Part shown: piece by piece, positions 25,517-33,371 of the stretch
How positions within the stretch are numbered: the stretch's first letter is position 1
Layout of the letters: every line of letters begins with the position of its first letter
DNA from: Ureibacillus sp. FSL W7-1570
GTDB lineage: Bacteria; Bacillota; Bacilli; Bacillales_A; Planococcaceae
Assembly: GCF_038593265.1 (NCBI RefSeq)
Contig: NZ_CP151979.1
Coordinates: 2,611,001 to 2,675,000 of the forward strand
Length of the DNA: 64,000 nt
Direction of reading: 5' to 3'
Notes under the pieces: generated by a model
Databases searched by the model: none
What the model saw: the letters and a program-made list of their open reading frames with translations, nothing else
What the model was told of the DNA's origin: nothing
Program-made: the position numbers and the translations under genes

Positions 25517-27148
25517 ATGAAAAAATTGCTTTTCATTGTACTGCTCTTGCTATGTTTGATAGCCGTCCCTTACAAGGGGATCGGAGCTGAAGAGATAGTC
25601 CAAGCGGATTTGGTGATTGAATATGTCCGCGTATTTACGATGGATAAAGCCAATGAAGAGGCGGAAGCGGTTGCAGTGAAAAACGGAAAATTTGTTTATG
25701 TAGGAGACCGGGAAGGGGTGCAAGCCTATAAGGGCCCTCAAACAAGAGTGATGTATATGGACAACCGATTGATGTTGCCGGGGTTTATTGACGGCCACAA
25801 TGCCGCTTATTTAAAAGCGGAGAAGATGTTTTGGTTGGATTTGAGTTCCTTTTCCACCTTCGAAGAATATGAAAAAGCCATATTTTCGTACCGTGCACAG
25901 CATCCACAATTAAAACAGCTGTGCGCAGTTGGATGGAATCAAAAAGTGACGGAAGAAGCATGGGGGAAAAGCGGAAAAACGCCAAGAGACCTTATTGACC
26001 AACTTGTGCATGATATCCCATTTGTCGCATTTTCCGCTCACCGAGACGAGCTATGGGTCAATTCCAAAACATTGGAAATATCCGGGTTAGATCATATTGA
26101 GCATGGCCTAACGGAAACTGGAGAAGCGTCCGGAATCATTCCGGGACAATTCACTGATATGGTCGTACAAGCGCTGCCGCAGCCGGACTTTTCCGTGGAA
26201 CAATATAAAAAGGCGCTGATTAAATATCAAGAAGATGCAGCCAGATACGGTATTACGGCCGCATTTGTTCCCCTGGGAAACCATTCGGAAAATGTGCTGA
26301 AAGCCTTTGATGAACTGGATCGGAAAAATCTATTGACCATGACCTATGAGTTGGGAATCTACGTGGATCCCCTCAAGGATTTGGATCAGATCGAACTTTT
26401 TAAAGAGTGGAGGGAGATTTACCAAGGGAAAAATTACAGCGTCCAAACGGCAAAAATGAATTATACAGAAAATGCGGTTTGGGAGAAGGAGAAATTTCTT
26501 GATATGTTGGATTTGCTGGATCGGGAAGGTTTTCGGATTCATGTGGAAGCAGAAAAAGAGTTGCACATGATTTTTGAAGGATTTGAATATGCGCGGGTAC
26601 GAAATGGAAAAAAGAATTTTAAACATGTCATTTCCCATATGCCGATCGTAACGAATGATGATTTGACAAACTTCCGGAAGTTTCGGATTATTCCATCCGT
26701 CCAGCCGGCCATCTTTCATCAATCCATAGATGCCGGCAAGGAAGACGAACTTAAAAACTGGCATCGAATGAAAAGCTACTTTGAAAAGGGATTGCCGGTC
26801 TCATCTTTCAGCAACTTTCCTGATGGTGAGTTGAACCCGCTTTATGGAATTGAGACAGGAATGACAAGACTTCACTGGAATGATGAAAAAAGTCAAAAGC
26901 CTTTGTGGCCGAAAGAAAGCGCCACATTGAAGCAGATGCTCCGAAGCTACACCATTTATGCGGCGAGGCAAATAGGCAGGGAAGCACAATTGGGAAAAAT
27001 CCGGGTAGGCATGCAGGCGGACTTTATTATATTGGATAAAAATATTTTCAGGGTTCCGCCAGGTGAAATCAGCGAAGCAAAAGTCATACTTACTTATTTT
27101 AAAGGAAAAGAAACATACCGGGATGAATCGGAAATCGGCGGACAATAA
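25517..27148 (+). CDS. Secreted YtcJ-like amidohydrolase-fold protein with degenerate active site
   Basis: A 543-aa protein with a signal peptide (hydrophobic 3-18, GIGAEE cleavage region). Overall it follows the YtcJ/amidohydrolase-3 family: an N-terminal composite beta domain, PGFIDGH, then the barrel and a C-terminal GKIRVGMQADFIILDKN block. However, the metal site is eroded. The usual His-x-His after GFID is H94-N95-A96. The usual Gly-Asp after the barrel His (H342) is Ala-Glu. The usual Ser-Asp-x-Pro is S431-N432-F433-P434. It is therefore probably a non-catalytic or metal-free relative; a binding role outside the cell is inference. Monocistronic. Confidence 0.8.
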   Translation: MKKLLFIVLLLLCLIAVPYKGIGAEEIVQADLVIEYVRVFTMDKANEEAEAVAVKNGKFVYVGDREGVQAYKGPQTRVMYMDNRLMLPGFIDGHNAAYLKAEKMFWLDLSSFSTFEEYEKAIFSYRAQHPQLKQLCAVGWNQKVTEEAWGKSGKTPRDLIDQLVHDIPFVAFSAHRDELWVNSKTLEISGLDHIEHGLTETGEASGIIPGQFTDMVVQALPQPDFSVEQYKKALIKYQEDAARYGITAAFVPLGNHSENVLKAFDELDRKNLLTMTYELGIYVDPLKDLDQIELFKEWREIYQGKNYSVQTAKMNYTENAVWEKEKFLDMLDLLDREGFRIHVEAEKELHMIFEGFEYARVRNGKKNFKHVISHMPIVTNDDLTNFRKFRIIPSVQPAIFHQSIDAGKEDELKNWHRMKSYFEKGLPVSSFSNFPDGELNPLYGIETGMTRLHWNDEKSQKPLWPKESATLKQMLRSYTIYAARQIGREAQLGKIRVGMQADFIILDKNIFRVPPGEISEAKVILTYFKGKETYRDESEIGGQ

Positions 27149-27211
27149 AAAAGTATCTTCCGTAGCCAAGTGTGTTCAACGAATAACCCCTTTACGGAAG
27201 ATACTATTTTT
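27147..27211. terminator. Bidirectional terminator
   Basis: AGTATCTTCCGTA and TACGGAAGATACT (13 bp) with A and T runs outside. It lies between the convergent YtcJ-like and plsY-like genes. Confidence 0.85.
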
Positions 27212-27854
27212 ATACGGATGGGCCTTTCTTCTTTTTTAAGGCGGAACGAATCGTCGGTTCTGTGCCGCGCTTCATCCGTTTTATGTTTTCTAAATGCAAA
27301 ATGATTGCGACCAAAAGAAGGAACAGAACAATGATAAAAGGCCAGAGGGATGGCTCATAAAGCAAAGCGCTGATTGCAAATGCAAAATAAAAGAAAAACA
27401 CGCCCAGAATCAAATAATTGGTCAATAAAGAGACAACGATAAGACCGACTACGGCAAGAAGACCCATTTTCCAATTGATCGCAACGAAAATGCCGATCAG
27501 GGAAGCGGTTCCTTTTCCTCCCCGAAAATTCATATGGATAGGAAAATTATGGCCAAAAATGACCGCCGCGCCTATCAAATAAAGGAATATGGAAATTTGC
27601 TCCGCATCCAATGAAGTGAAGTGATTTAAGAAATATTTTGCCAAGATTATGGCAAGGACGCCTTTTCCGATATCAATGAGGCCTACGAGTATGCCGTATT
27701 TCCAGCCAAGGGTCAAGGTGGCATTGGAAGCCCCCGCATTTCCATGGCCCGCTTCTTTCAGATTCACCCCGGAAAGGTATTGGGCCACATTTGATCCATG
27801 GATGCAACCGATAAAATATCCCGCAATAAGTGAAATAATCAGCTCTATCAACAT
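27210..27854 (-). CDS. PlsY-family glycerol-3-phosphate acyltransferase (divergent)
   Basis: A 214-aa protein with five to six membrane segments. PlsY motifs are recognisable but altered: HGSNVAQYL and GHGNAGASNATLTLGW (motif 1 region, usually GSGNIGATN) and GHNFPIHMNFRGGKGTASLIG (motif 2, usually GHxFPVFLxFKGGKGVAT). PlsY transfers acyl from acyl-phosphate to glycerol 3-phosphate in phospholipid synthesis. A genuine housekeeping plsY would normally be closer to consensus, so this may be a second paralogue. The C terminus is basic (KKKKG). Monocistronic, opposite to metY. Confidence 0.75.
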   Translation of the reverse strand: MLIELIISLIAGYFIGCIHGSNVAQYLSGVNLKEAGHGNAGASNATLTLGWKYGILVGLIDIGKGVLAIILAKYFLNHFTSLDAEQISIFLYLIGAAVIFGHNFPIHMNFRGGKGTASLIGIFVAINWKMGLLAVVGLIVVSLLTNYLILGVFFFYFAFAISALLYEPSLWPFIIVLFLLLVAIILHLENIKRMKRGTEPTIRSALKKKKGPSV

Positions 27855-27940
27855 AATATTTGCTCCTTTTATAGAAAAAAACGCTTTAATCTATTATACT
27901 CAATAAAATAAAAAAAGATTTAAAAATTTCAAAAAAATAG

Positions 27941-27970
27941 TTGACAGAGTGGGTTACTATGTTTTATAGT
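27941..27970 (+). promoter_or_regulatory. Sigma-A type promoter of the S-box metY unit
   Basis: TTGACA at 27941-27946 and TATAGT at 27965-27970 with an 18-base spacer, 29 bases upstream of the riboswitch. Confidence 0.7.
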
Positions 27971-27998
27971 TAATCCAACGATGGAAAATTAATCATTA

Positions 27999-28102
27999 CT
28001 CTTATCAAGAGTGGCGGAGGGAATAGGCCCAAAGATGCCCGGCAACCGGCAAGAATTTGCAAAGGTGCTAAATCCTACAGACGTTTGTCTGAAAGATAAG
28101 AG
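27999..28102 (+). promoter_or_regulatory. SAM-I (S-box) riboswitch
   Basis: P1 is CTCTTATC with GATAAGAG. The internal conserved parts follow the class: AGAGTGGCGGAGGGA, GGCCC, AAGATGCCCGGCAACC, AAGGTGCTAAATCCTACAG and GAAAGATAAGAGG. The 3' arm of P1 (AAGAGG) can instead pair with CCTCTT of the downstream terminator, giving the usual SAM-dependent off switch for methionine genes. Confidence 0.97.
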
Positions 28103-28124
28103 GAGGAAATGTACGTGTACAGAG

Positions 28125-28156
28125 CCCTCTTCTTATATGAAGAGGGTTTTTGTTTT
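28125..28156 (+). terminator. S-box-controlled terminator
   Basis: CCCTCTTC, six-base loop, GAAGAGGG, then a T run, 22 nt after the SAM riboswitch. Confidence 0.93.
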
Positions 28157-28213
28157 ATCTTCCATGCCTTCTCGAAACCTTCCATCTCAAATTTATGTTT
28201 AGGAGGAAATATC

Positions 28214-29515
28214 ATGTCCGAATTCAAACCAGAAACGTTATTACTTCACGGTGGTCAACAACCTGATCCAGTTACAGGTGCAATCGCGGTTCCAATTTAT
28301 CGCACAACGGCTTATGCCTTCAAAAACACGGAACATGCCCGTAAACTCTTTGCTCTTGAAGAAGCAGGAAATATTTATTCCCGCATCATGAACCCTACAG
28401 TTGATGTGTTTGAAAAGCGTGTTGCCTTGCTAGAAGGTGGCTCTGCAGCTGTTGCTCTATCTTCCGGTCAGGCGGCAGTTGCCTTCTCCATTTTAAATAT
28501 CGCCAATGCGGGAGATGAAATTGTCTCTGCTGGATCATTGTATGGCGGAACATATAACTTATTTGCTAACACATTACCTCGTTGGGGCATTACAACAACA
28601 TTTGTAGATGAAAGAGATCCGGAAAACTTCCGCAAAGCAATTACGGACAAAACAAAAGCAATCTATGCCGAAGTGGTGGGCAATCCAAGCCTAAACATTT
28701 TAGATATTGAAGCAGTGGCAAACATCGCCCATGAACATGGCCTTCCATTAATCATCGACAATACATTCCCATCACCATATGGATGCAATCCAATTGATTT
28801 TGGAGCAGATGTTGTTATCCATTCAGCAACAAAATGGATTGGCGGTCATGGTACAACAATCGGAGGAATTGTTGTTGATGCAGGAAAATTCGACTGGACA
28901 CAAGGCCGATTCCCTGGATTCACAGAGCCTGACCACACTTATCACGGCATCCGTTACGGCATCGATACAGCAGGCGCAGCTTTTGCAACAAAATTGCGCG
29001 TTCAATTATTGCGCGACTTAGGCCCAACTTTAGGTCCGGATGCGGCTTTCAGTTTCCTTCAAGGATTGGAAACTCTTCACCTCCGCTATCCAAGACATAG
29101 TGAAAATGCGGAAAAAGTAGTGGCGTTTTTGAAAAACCACCCATACGTGGAATACGTGAATTATCCAGGAGATGAATCATTCGAATCTCACCATTTAGCG
29201 AAAAAATACTTGAAAAACGGTTATGGTTCTATGGTGACATTCGGCATTAAAGGTGGCCGTGAAGCAGGCAGTGTCGTTATTGACAACGTGAAATTGTTCT
29301 CTCATGTTGCAAACGTTGGAGATGCAAGATCATTGATTATTCATCCGGCTTCAACAACTCACCAACAATTATCTCCTGAAGAATTGAAAATTGCCGGTGT
29401 TGGAGAAGAGCTCATCCGCCTATCCATCGGCTTGGAAAACGCAGATGATATTATTGCGGATTTAGATCAGGCTTTAGCCAAAGCAGCAGCTGAATTTGGT
29501 GTAAAGAACGCTTAA
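28214..29515 (+). CDS. metY: O-acetylhomoserine sulfhydrylase (aminocarboxypropyltransferase)
   Basis: A 433-aa PLP enzyme of the Cys/Met metabolism family. The PLP lysine lies in HSATKWIGGHGTTIGG. SRIMNPTVDVFEKRVALLEGG, SSGQAAVAFSIL and the YPGDESFESH segment match OAH sulfhydrylases rather than cystathionine synthases (the long insert around 230-270 is present). It makes homocysteine from O-acetylhomoserine and sulfide. AGGAGG stands six bases before ATG 28214. Control by the S-box leader agrees with a methionine function. No metX follows; the gene is alone on its transcript. Confidence 0.95.
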   Translation: MSEFKPETLLLHGGQQPDPVTGAIAVPIYRTTAYAFKNTEHARKLFALEEAGNIYSRIMNPTVDVFEKRVALLEGGSAAVALSSGQAAVAFSILNIANAGDEIVSAGSLYGGTYNLFANTLPRWGITTTFVDERDPENFRKAITDKTKAIYAEVVGNPSLNILDIEAVANIAHEHGLPLIIDNTFPSPYGCNPIDFGADVVIHSATKWIGGHGTTIGGIVVDAGKFDWTQGRFPGFTEPDHTYHGIRYGIDTAGAAFATKLRVQLLRDLGPTLGPDAAFSFLQGLETLHLRYPRHSENAEKVVAFLKNHPYVEYVNYPGDESFESHHLAKKYLKNGYGSMVTFGIKGGREAGSVVIDNVKLFSHVANVGDARSLIIHPASTTHQQLSPEELKIAGVGEELIRLSIGLENADDIIADLDQALAKAAAEFGVKNA

Positions 29516-29668
29516 GTTGATCATTTATAAAAGCCCCTCTATTTGCATATAAAAGAAAGAACGGTCATTTGATACCGGAAAATCCCAATTCGGCTCTCAT
29601 TTGAGCTGAAGAACCCAGTGTCAGCGGATCAAAGCATGTAAATCCGGCACTGGCTATATGGATTCAAA

Positions 29669-29844
29669 GCTGCTCATTCGCAGCAGTTGCAAAATCCAAA
29701 AACAAATGCTGCCCATCCGTAGCAAAATAAAACGCTGCCCATTTGCAGCGGGTAAAAATCCAAAGCTCGTTACTAAAAAATGCTTACTCAGCGGTTTGAA
29801 GCAATAAATATGGTCGATTCCTATAAAAGCTGCCCATTCGCAGC
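29669..29844 (+). repeat. Four dispersed copies of a 16-bp mini-hairpin repeat
   Basis: GCTGCYCATYYGYAGC occurs at 29669-29684, 29708-29723, 29734-29749 and 29829-29844. Each copy is a GCTGC/GCAGC dyad around a CATT-like centre; the second copy has GTAGC. Spacing is irregular (39, 26 and 95 bases). The surrounding 650-base intergenic region between metY and the next gene has no coding frame. Confidence 0.7.
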
Positions 29845-29898
29845 CATGAAGACGCCCCTTTACAGAAAAAGTTCGCCAAACATCAAGTTGTTACTTTT

Positions 29899-29936
29899 GA
29901 TGTGAATTGTATTCCCATTCGAATGCAATTCACATC
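29899..29936. repeat. Isolated 11-bp inverted repeat
   Basis: GATGTGAATTG and CAATTCACATC form a perfect stem, with ATTC and GAAT pairing further in the loop. There is no T tail, so it is not an ordinary terminator. Confidence 0.6.
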
Positions 29937-30120
29937 CTAATTAAAATTGCTGACCCGTCATTTAGCAGGTATAGTTGTTCGTTATAACCCCTATCCCCTT
30001 TTGTTGAAATAAAACCTAGTAAATTAATTAGGATACTTGAAATTTTAAATTGGATCGTATATATTAGTTATAAGAGAATGATTAGATTCCATCGTATCTG
30101 ATCCCCCCTAAAATAAAAAC

Positions 30121-30142
30121 GGAAAGCCTTTAATGGCTTTCC
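30121..30142 (+). promoter_or_regulatory. Leader hairpin upstream of the Panacea-like gene
   Basis: GGAAAGCC, six bases, GGCTTTCC ends 28 bases before the start codon. The tail is CCCTT rather than a T run, so it may act on translation or message stability. Confidence 0.45.
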
Positions 30143-30169
30143 CCCTTAACTTATAAAGGAGCTGGTCCG

Positions 30170-30559
30170 ATGAGTAAGGTTTATAGCGCCCAAAATTTTG
30201 CGGCTTATATCATATATGAATTAAATGAAACGAATACCTTTGTGAATGCAAAAGCGTTGCAGCATTTGCTTGAAATCGTCGATAGACGCTGGGAAAGTGT
30301 TTTTGGGTACAGACCATATAAAGAACAGACATATTCCTTGCTAACCCATGATTATGTCGTCAAAGAAGTATATGATGAATACAAAGAATTTGGTGAGCAA
30401 CATATTTCAGAGCCGGCAAAAGAATGGTATTTAAAATATGGAGATTTCCAATTGATTCGAAGACCTTACGGAGTTCCAGACTTTACAGCGGAAGAAGAAG
30501 AGCTGATGAGAAAAATTTTGGTCCAATACCGAAATGTTTTGTTGGCAAATGCATCGTGA
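30170..30559 (+). CDS. Small Panacea (DUF4065)-like protein
   Basis: A 129-aa protein. The pattern NFAAYIIYELN, KALQHLLEIVDRRW, then HDYVVKEVYDEYKEFGEQHI resembles Panacea/DUF4065 domains (helix, LQKLLY-like helix, GPVVPEVYREYKxYG-like helix). Panacea proteins act as antitoxins or phage-associated regulators, usually beside a toxin gene. Here no partner is next to it. The gene has AAAGGAG before ATG 30170 and its own terminator. The similarity is pattern-level, so the assignment is tentative. Confidence 0.5.
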   Translation: MSKVYSAQNFAAYIIYELNETNTFVNAKALQHLLEIVDRRWESVFGYRPYKEQTYSLLTHDYVVKEVYDEYKEFGEQHISEPAKEWYLKYGDFQLIRRPYGVPDFTAEEEELMRKILVQYRNVLLANAS

Positions 30560-30573
30560 ACAGGTGAATGACA

Positions 30574-30606
30574 GGTCAGTACAATGTTTGTACTGGCTTT
30601 TTTTAT
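30574..30606 (+). terminator. Terminator after the Panacea-like gene
   Basis: CAGTACAA, two bases, TTTGTACTG, followed by seven T. Confidence 0.88.
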
Positions 30607-30859
30607 TTTAAAAGTGAGCAAGTTTGCTATATTATAATAGTTGTATGCCCTTTCGTAGAAAACAAATGTCCATCTTGAGTAGAATTCCCTTGAGTTCCTT
30701 TCAAATATACGTTAAAATTTCTGTATGTTTCAAAAAATATTGAATTTTATTATTTTTTATATCTGCAAATAAAGAGTGTTTGTATAGTATAGAATTTCAG
30801 CACTCGTTGTTCAACAATGAAATTTCAATTCGAAAGAAAAGATGGAGGCGAAAAGGAAA

Positions 30860-31846
30860 ATGGCAACAATCAAGGCGGCCATCTTAGGATTTGGCACAGT
30901 TGGCCAAGGCATTTATCATATATTGAACGAAAAACGGGAAGATTTGCGCAAAAAACTGGGTGTCGAGTTAGAGGTTGCAAAAATATTGGTTCGGGACACA
31001 ACAAAAGAGAGAGTTCCAGGAACACGGCATTTGTTGACAGATAACATTGATGACTGCTTAAACGTTAAAGGTTTGCAAGTGGTATTCGAAGCGATTGTAG
31101 GCGAGGAGCCTGCATACACATATTTAAAGAAAGCGGTAATGAAAAAGTGCCACGTCATTACGGCAAATAAGGTGATGTTTGCAAAATACGGGCTTGAACT
31201 GCAAGAACTTGCAAAGCAAAACGGTGTATTTGTAGGCTATGAAGCGACGGTTGCAGGCGGGGTGCCTGTCATCAAGACAATGAAAAACATTTTGCTCGTC
31301 AACGATGTGACAAGAATTCAGGGAATTTTAAACGGCACTTCCAATTACATTTTGACAAAAATGCGCGCTGAAGGCTGGTCTTTTGATAAAGCGTTGAAAG
31401 AAGCGCAAGCCCTTGGATATGCAGAAGCGGATCCGTATATGGATATTTCCGGCCAAGATGCATTTAAAAAGCTTATGGTTTTATCGGCATTGGCCTTTGG
31501 TGAGCAGCCAAACTGGGCAGATGTAAAAGTTGTTGGAATCGACGGCATTACGCCGGAACAAGTGAAAGAAGCAAAAGAAAAAGGTCTCAGGTATCGTCAC
31601 GTGGCAGAGGTGGAAAAGTTGCCTGATGGCACAATTTTTGCTCAAGTGGGGCCAATGCTTGTAAGCAAGGAGCATCCTCTATATCCGATTGATGATGTGT
31701 TCAATGCGGTAACAATGGAAACAAACTACATTGGCACATTGACACTTATTGGACCGGGTGCGGGGATGTATCCGACTGCCAGCGTGATGGTGGAAGATTA
31801 TGCGGAAATTATCGGCAAACGTGCCGGTTTTGTAGTGACAATTTAA
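30860..31846 (+). CDS. hom: Homoserine dehydrogenase without ACT domain
   Basis: A 328-aa enzyme reducing aspartate semialdehyde to homoserine. The NAD(P) loop is GFGTVGQG (near residue 10). Catalytic-domain blocks include TANKVMFAKYG, YEATVAGGVPVI, GILNGTSNYIL and ADPYMDISGQDAFKKLMVLS. It ends shortly after GPGAGMYPTASVMVEDYAEI, so the C-terminal ACT domain (about 90 residues) of the Bacillus subtilis enzyme is absent. It should therefore escape threonine feedback through that domain. The start ATG 30860 is preferred over ATG 30842, since GGAGG lies between them. It stands alone, without thrC or thrB. Confidence 0.92.
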   Translation: MATIKAAILGFGTVGQGIYHILNEKREDLRKKLGVELEVAKILVRDTTKERVPGTRHLLTDNIDDCLNVKGLQVVFEAIVGEEPAYTYLKKAVMKKCHVITANKVMFAKYGLELQELAKQNGVFVGYEATVAGGVPVIKTMKNILLVNDVTRIQGILNGTSNYILTKMRAEGWSFDKALKEAQALGYAEADPYMDISGQDAFKKLMVLSALAFGEQPNWADVKVVGIDGITPEQVKEAKEKGLRYRHVAEVEKLPDGTIFAQVGPMLVSKEHPLYPIDDVFNAVTMETNYIGTLTLIGPGAGMYPTASVMVEDYAEIIGKRAGFVVTI

Positions 31847-31851
31847 AAAGG

Positions 31852-31900
31852 GTGCTTCTTGGATGCTTCTCGGGGAGCTTTTTTCAAGAAGCATTTTTTC
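31852..31900 (+). terminator. Terminator after hom
   Basis: GTGCTTCTTG and CAAGAAGCAT flank an inner hairpin and are followed by TTTTTTC. Confidence 0.8.
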
Positions 31901-31913
31901 TTGATGTGCAAGA

Positions 31914-31955
31914 AAAAGATCATCCATATCCATGATGGATTTGGATGATCTTTTT
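31914..31955. terminator. Second, bidirectional hairpin after hom
   Basis: AAAAGATCATCCA pairs with TGGATGATCTTTT; inside, ATCCAT pairs with ATGGAT. T runs lie on both sides. It may also end the minus-strand HTH gene, though about 75 bases away. Confidence 0.7.
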
Positions 31956-32031
31956 GTTCATGAGCGGTCCATTCGGTTTCATTGAATTGCTTGTGAAAGG
32001 TACATGTTTTCAGGAAAAGCGTCCGTAATCG

Positions 32032-32262
32032 TTAATCTTCATCCCGGACATCCATGTCATCCGGAATTGGGGTGTTTTGCCAAAGTTCCATTTCTTCCTT
32101 CAGGAGTTTTAATTGTTCAAGGTACGTGTCAAATTGGTCGCTGTTGATGAGGAATTGTTCACCATCGTGGACAGCTTTGATGCGGCCTTCGTAAATGTAG
32201 CGCAGGACCATTTCTTCAGGCATTGAGAGATCTTTTGCCGTTTCGCTAACGGTTTTATACAT
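32032..32262 (-). CDS. Small excisionase-like helix-turn-helix protein
   Basis: A 76-aa protein. The N-terminal half (VSETAKDLSMPEEMVLRYIYEGRIKAVHDGEQFLIN) is a MerR/Xis-type winged HTH with the usual wing. The C-terminal half is acidic and probably helical (EQLKLLKEEMELW, then PDDMDVRDED). It may be a DNA-binding regulator. There is no integrase nearby to make it an excisionase. Start ATG 32262 follows GGCGGGTCGT, a modest site. Confidence 0.75.
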   Translation of the reverse strand: MYKTVSETAKDLSMPEEMVLRYIYEGRIKAVHDGEQFLINSDQFDTYLEQLKLLKEEMELWQNTPIPDDMDVRDED

Positions 32263-32439
32263 ATTACGACCCGCCTTTCATTTTATGATTTCACTGTGTA
32301 AACGATCCGTCATTTCTTACTTTTATTTTACATTATTATTATAGGAAACGGCGAGGATTTTAAGCGGTTTTCGAAATGATGTAATCATCTGAAAAATATG
32401 GTAGCATTACAGTAAAATAGCATTTCGGGAGGATATGCA

Positions 32440-33327
32440 ATGAACATATTACCATATATATTCGTGTTGCTTGCGGCAATGTTGTGGGGAACCGTTGGAA
32501 CCACCCAAACTTTTTTGCGGGAAGGCATTTCGCCAATCGCTGTTGCAGGAGTGCGTTCAGCGATTGGGGGAGGGGTATTGCTCATTGCAGTCCTCATCAT
32601 GCGGAAAATCAATTTTAAAAAATGGTCTTGGAAATGGACCGTTTTTGCAGCACTGACGATCGCTTTATTCCAATGTTTATTTTTCACTTCTGTCCGCTAT
32701 ACGGGAGTGGCGGTTGGAACGGTGGTAACCATTGGCAGTTCACCGGTCTTTTCTGGAATCATTGAATGGCTGCTTTTTAAACGACGTCCGAACAGAGTGT
32801 GGGGAATTGCAACATTGCTCGCCATTATAGGCTGCATTTTGTTATTTGTAACGCGGGGGGATACAACGATTCATCCTTTGGGCATTTTGCTTGCTTTATG
32901 TGCCGGGTCCATGTTTGCCCTTTATACAAATTGCAGCAAGAAATTGACGGAAAGGGAAGAGACGTTGCCGAGCGTGGCGATGACCTTTACTTTATGTGCG
33001 CTGTTTCTGTTGCCCTTTTCGGGAAGTGGCGTTTCCTGGGTGTTGGAAGGGCAAAATCTGTGGCCAATGCTTTTTATGGGCCTATTTGCAACGAGTTTAG
33101 CCTACATCTTCTATTTGGCGGGTCTTGAAAAAATCAGTTCTTCTTCAGCGGTGACATTGTCTTTGGCGGAGCCTTTGACAGCGGCTTTACTCGGGGTCTT
33201 TTTGGTAGGGGAGTATTTAAGCCCAATGAGTTGGATGGGCGTGCTGCTGCTGCTTGGCGGGATTCTTGTATTGACCATTGGAAGCAGGAAAACCGTTAAA
33301 TATTTGAAAGACGCAAGTTCACAATAA
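32440..33327 (+). CDS. EamA/DMT-family transporter
   Basis: A 295-aa protein with ten membrane segments in two EamA repeats (about 1-140 and 150-285). Typical sequences are LLAAMLWGTVGTTQTFLREGISPI at the start of repeat one, and LVGEYLSPMSWMGVLLLLGGILVL at the end of repeat two (residues 255-278). DMT proteins export metabolites or amino acids; the substrate is not predictable. A GGGAGGA site precedes ATG 32440. Its terminator is the palindrome that was later the target of an IS element. Confidence 0.9.
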   Translation: MNILPYIFVLLAAMLWGTVGTTQTFLREGISPIAVAGVRSAIGGGVLLIAVLIMRKINFKKWSWKWTVFAALTIALFQCLFFTSVRYTGVAVGTVVTIGSSPVFSGIIEWLLFKRRPNRVWGIATLLAIIGCILLFVTRGDTTIHPLGILLALCAGSMFALYTNCSKKLTEREETLPSVAMTFTLCALFLLPFSGSGVSWVLEGQNLWPMLFMGLFATSLAYIFYLAGLEKISSSSAVTLSLAEPLTAALLGVFLVGEYLSPMSWMGVLLLLGGILVLTIGSRKTVKYLKDASSQ

Positions 33328-33343
33328 ATCATTAAAATGAATT

Positions 33344-33371
33344 AAATGCCTGCAAAATTTTGCAGGCATTT
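33344..33371. terminator. 28-bp perfect palindrome, terminator of the DMT gene; left copy of the IS target duplication
   Basis: AAATGCCTGCAAAA and its exact complement with no extra loop. It directly abuts the left end of the second IS1182-type element. An identical 28-bp copy abuts the right end at 34911-34938. Confidence 0.9.

Noticed and set aside
29669-29844. CRISPR array
   Set aside because: Only four short copies with irregular spacing, no regular spacers and no cas genes. The arrays at 53.3 and 61.4 kb are contiguous, without spacers.
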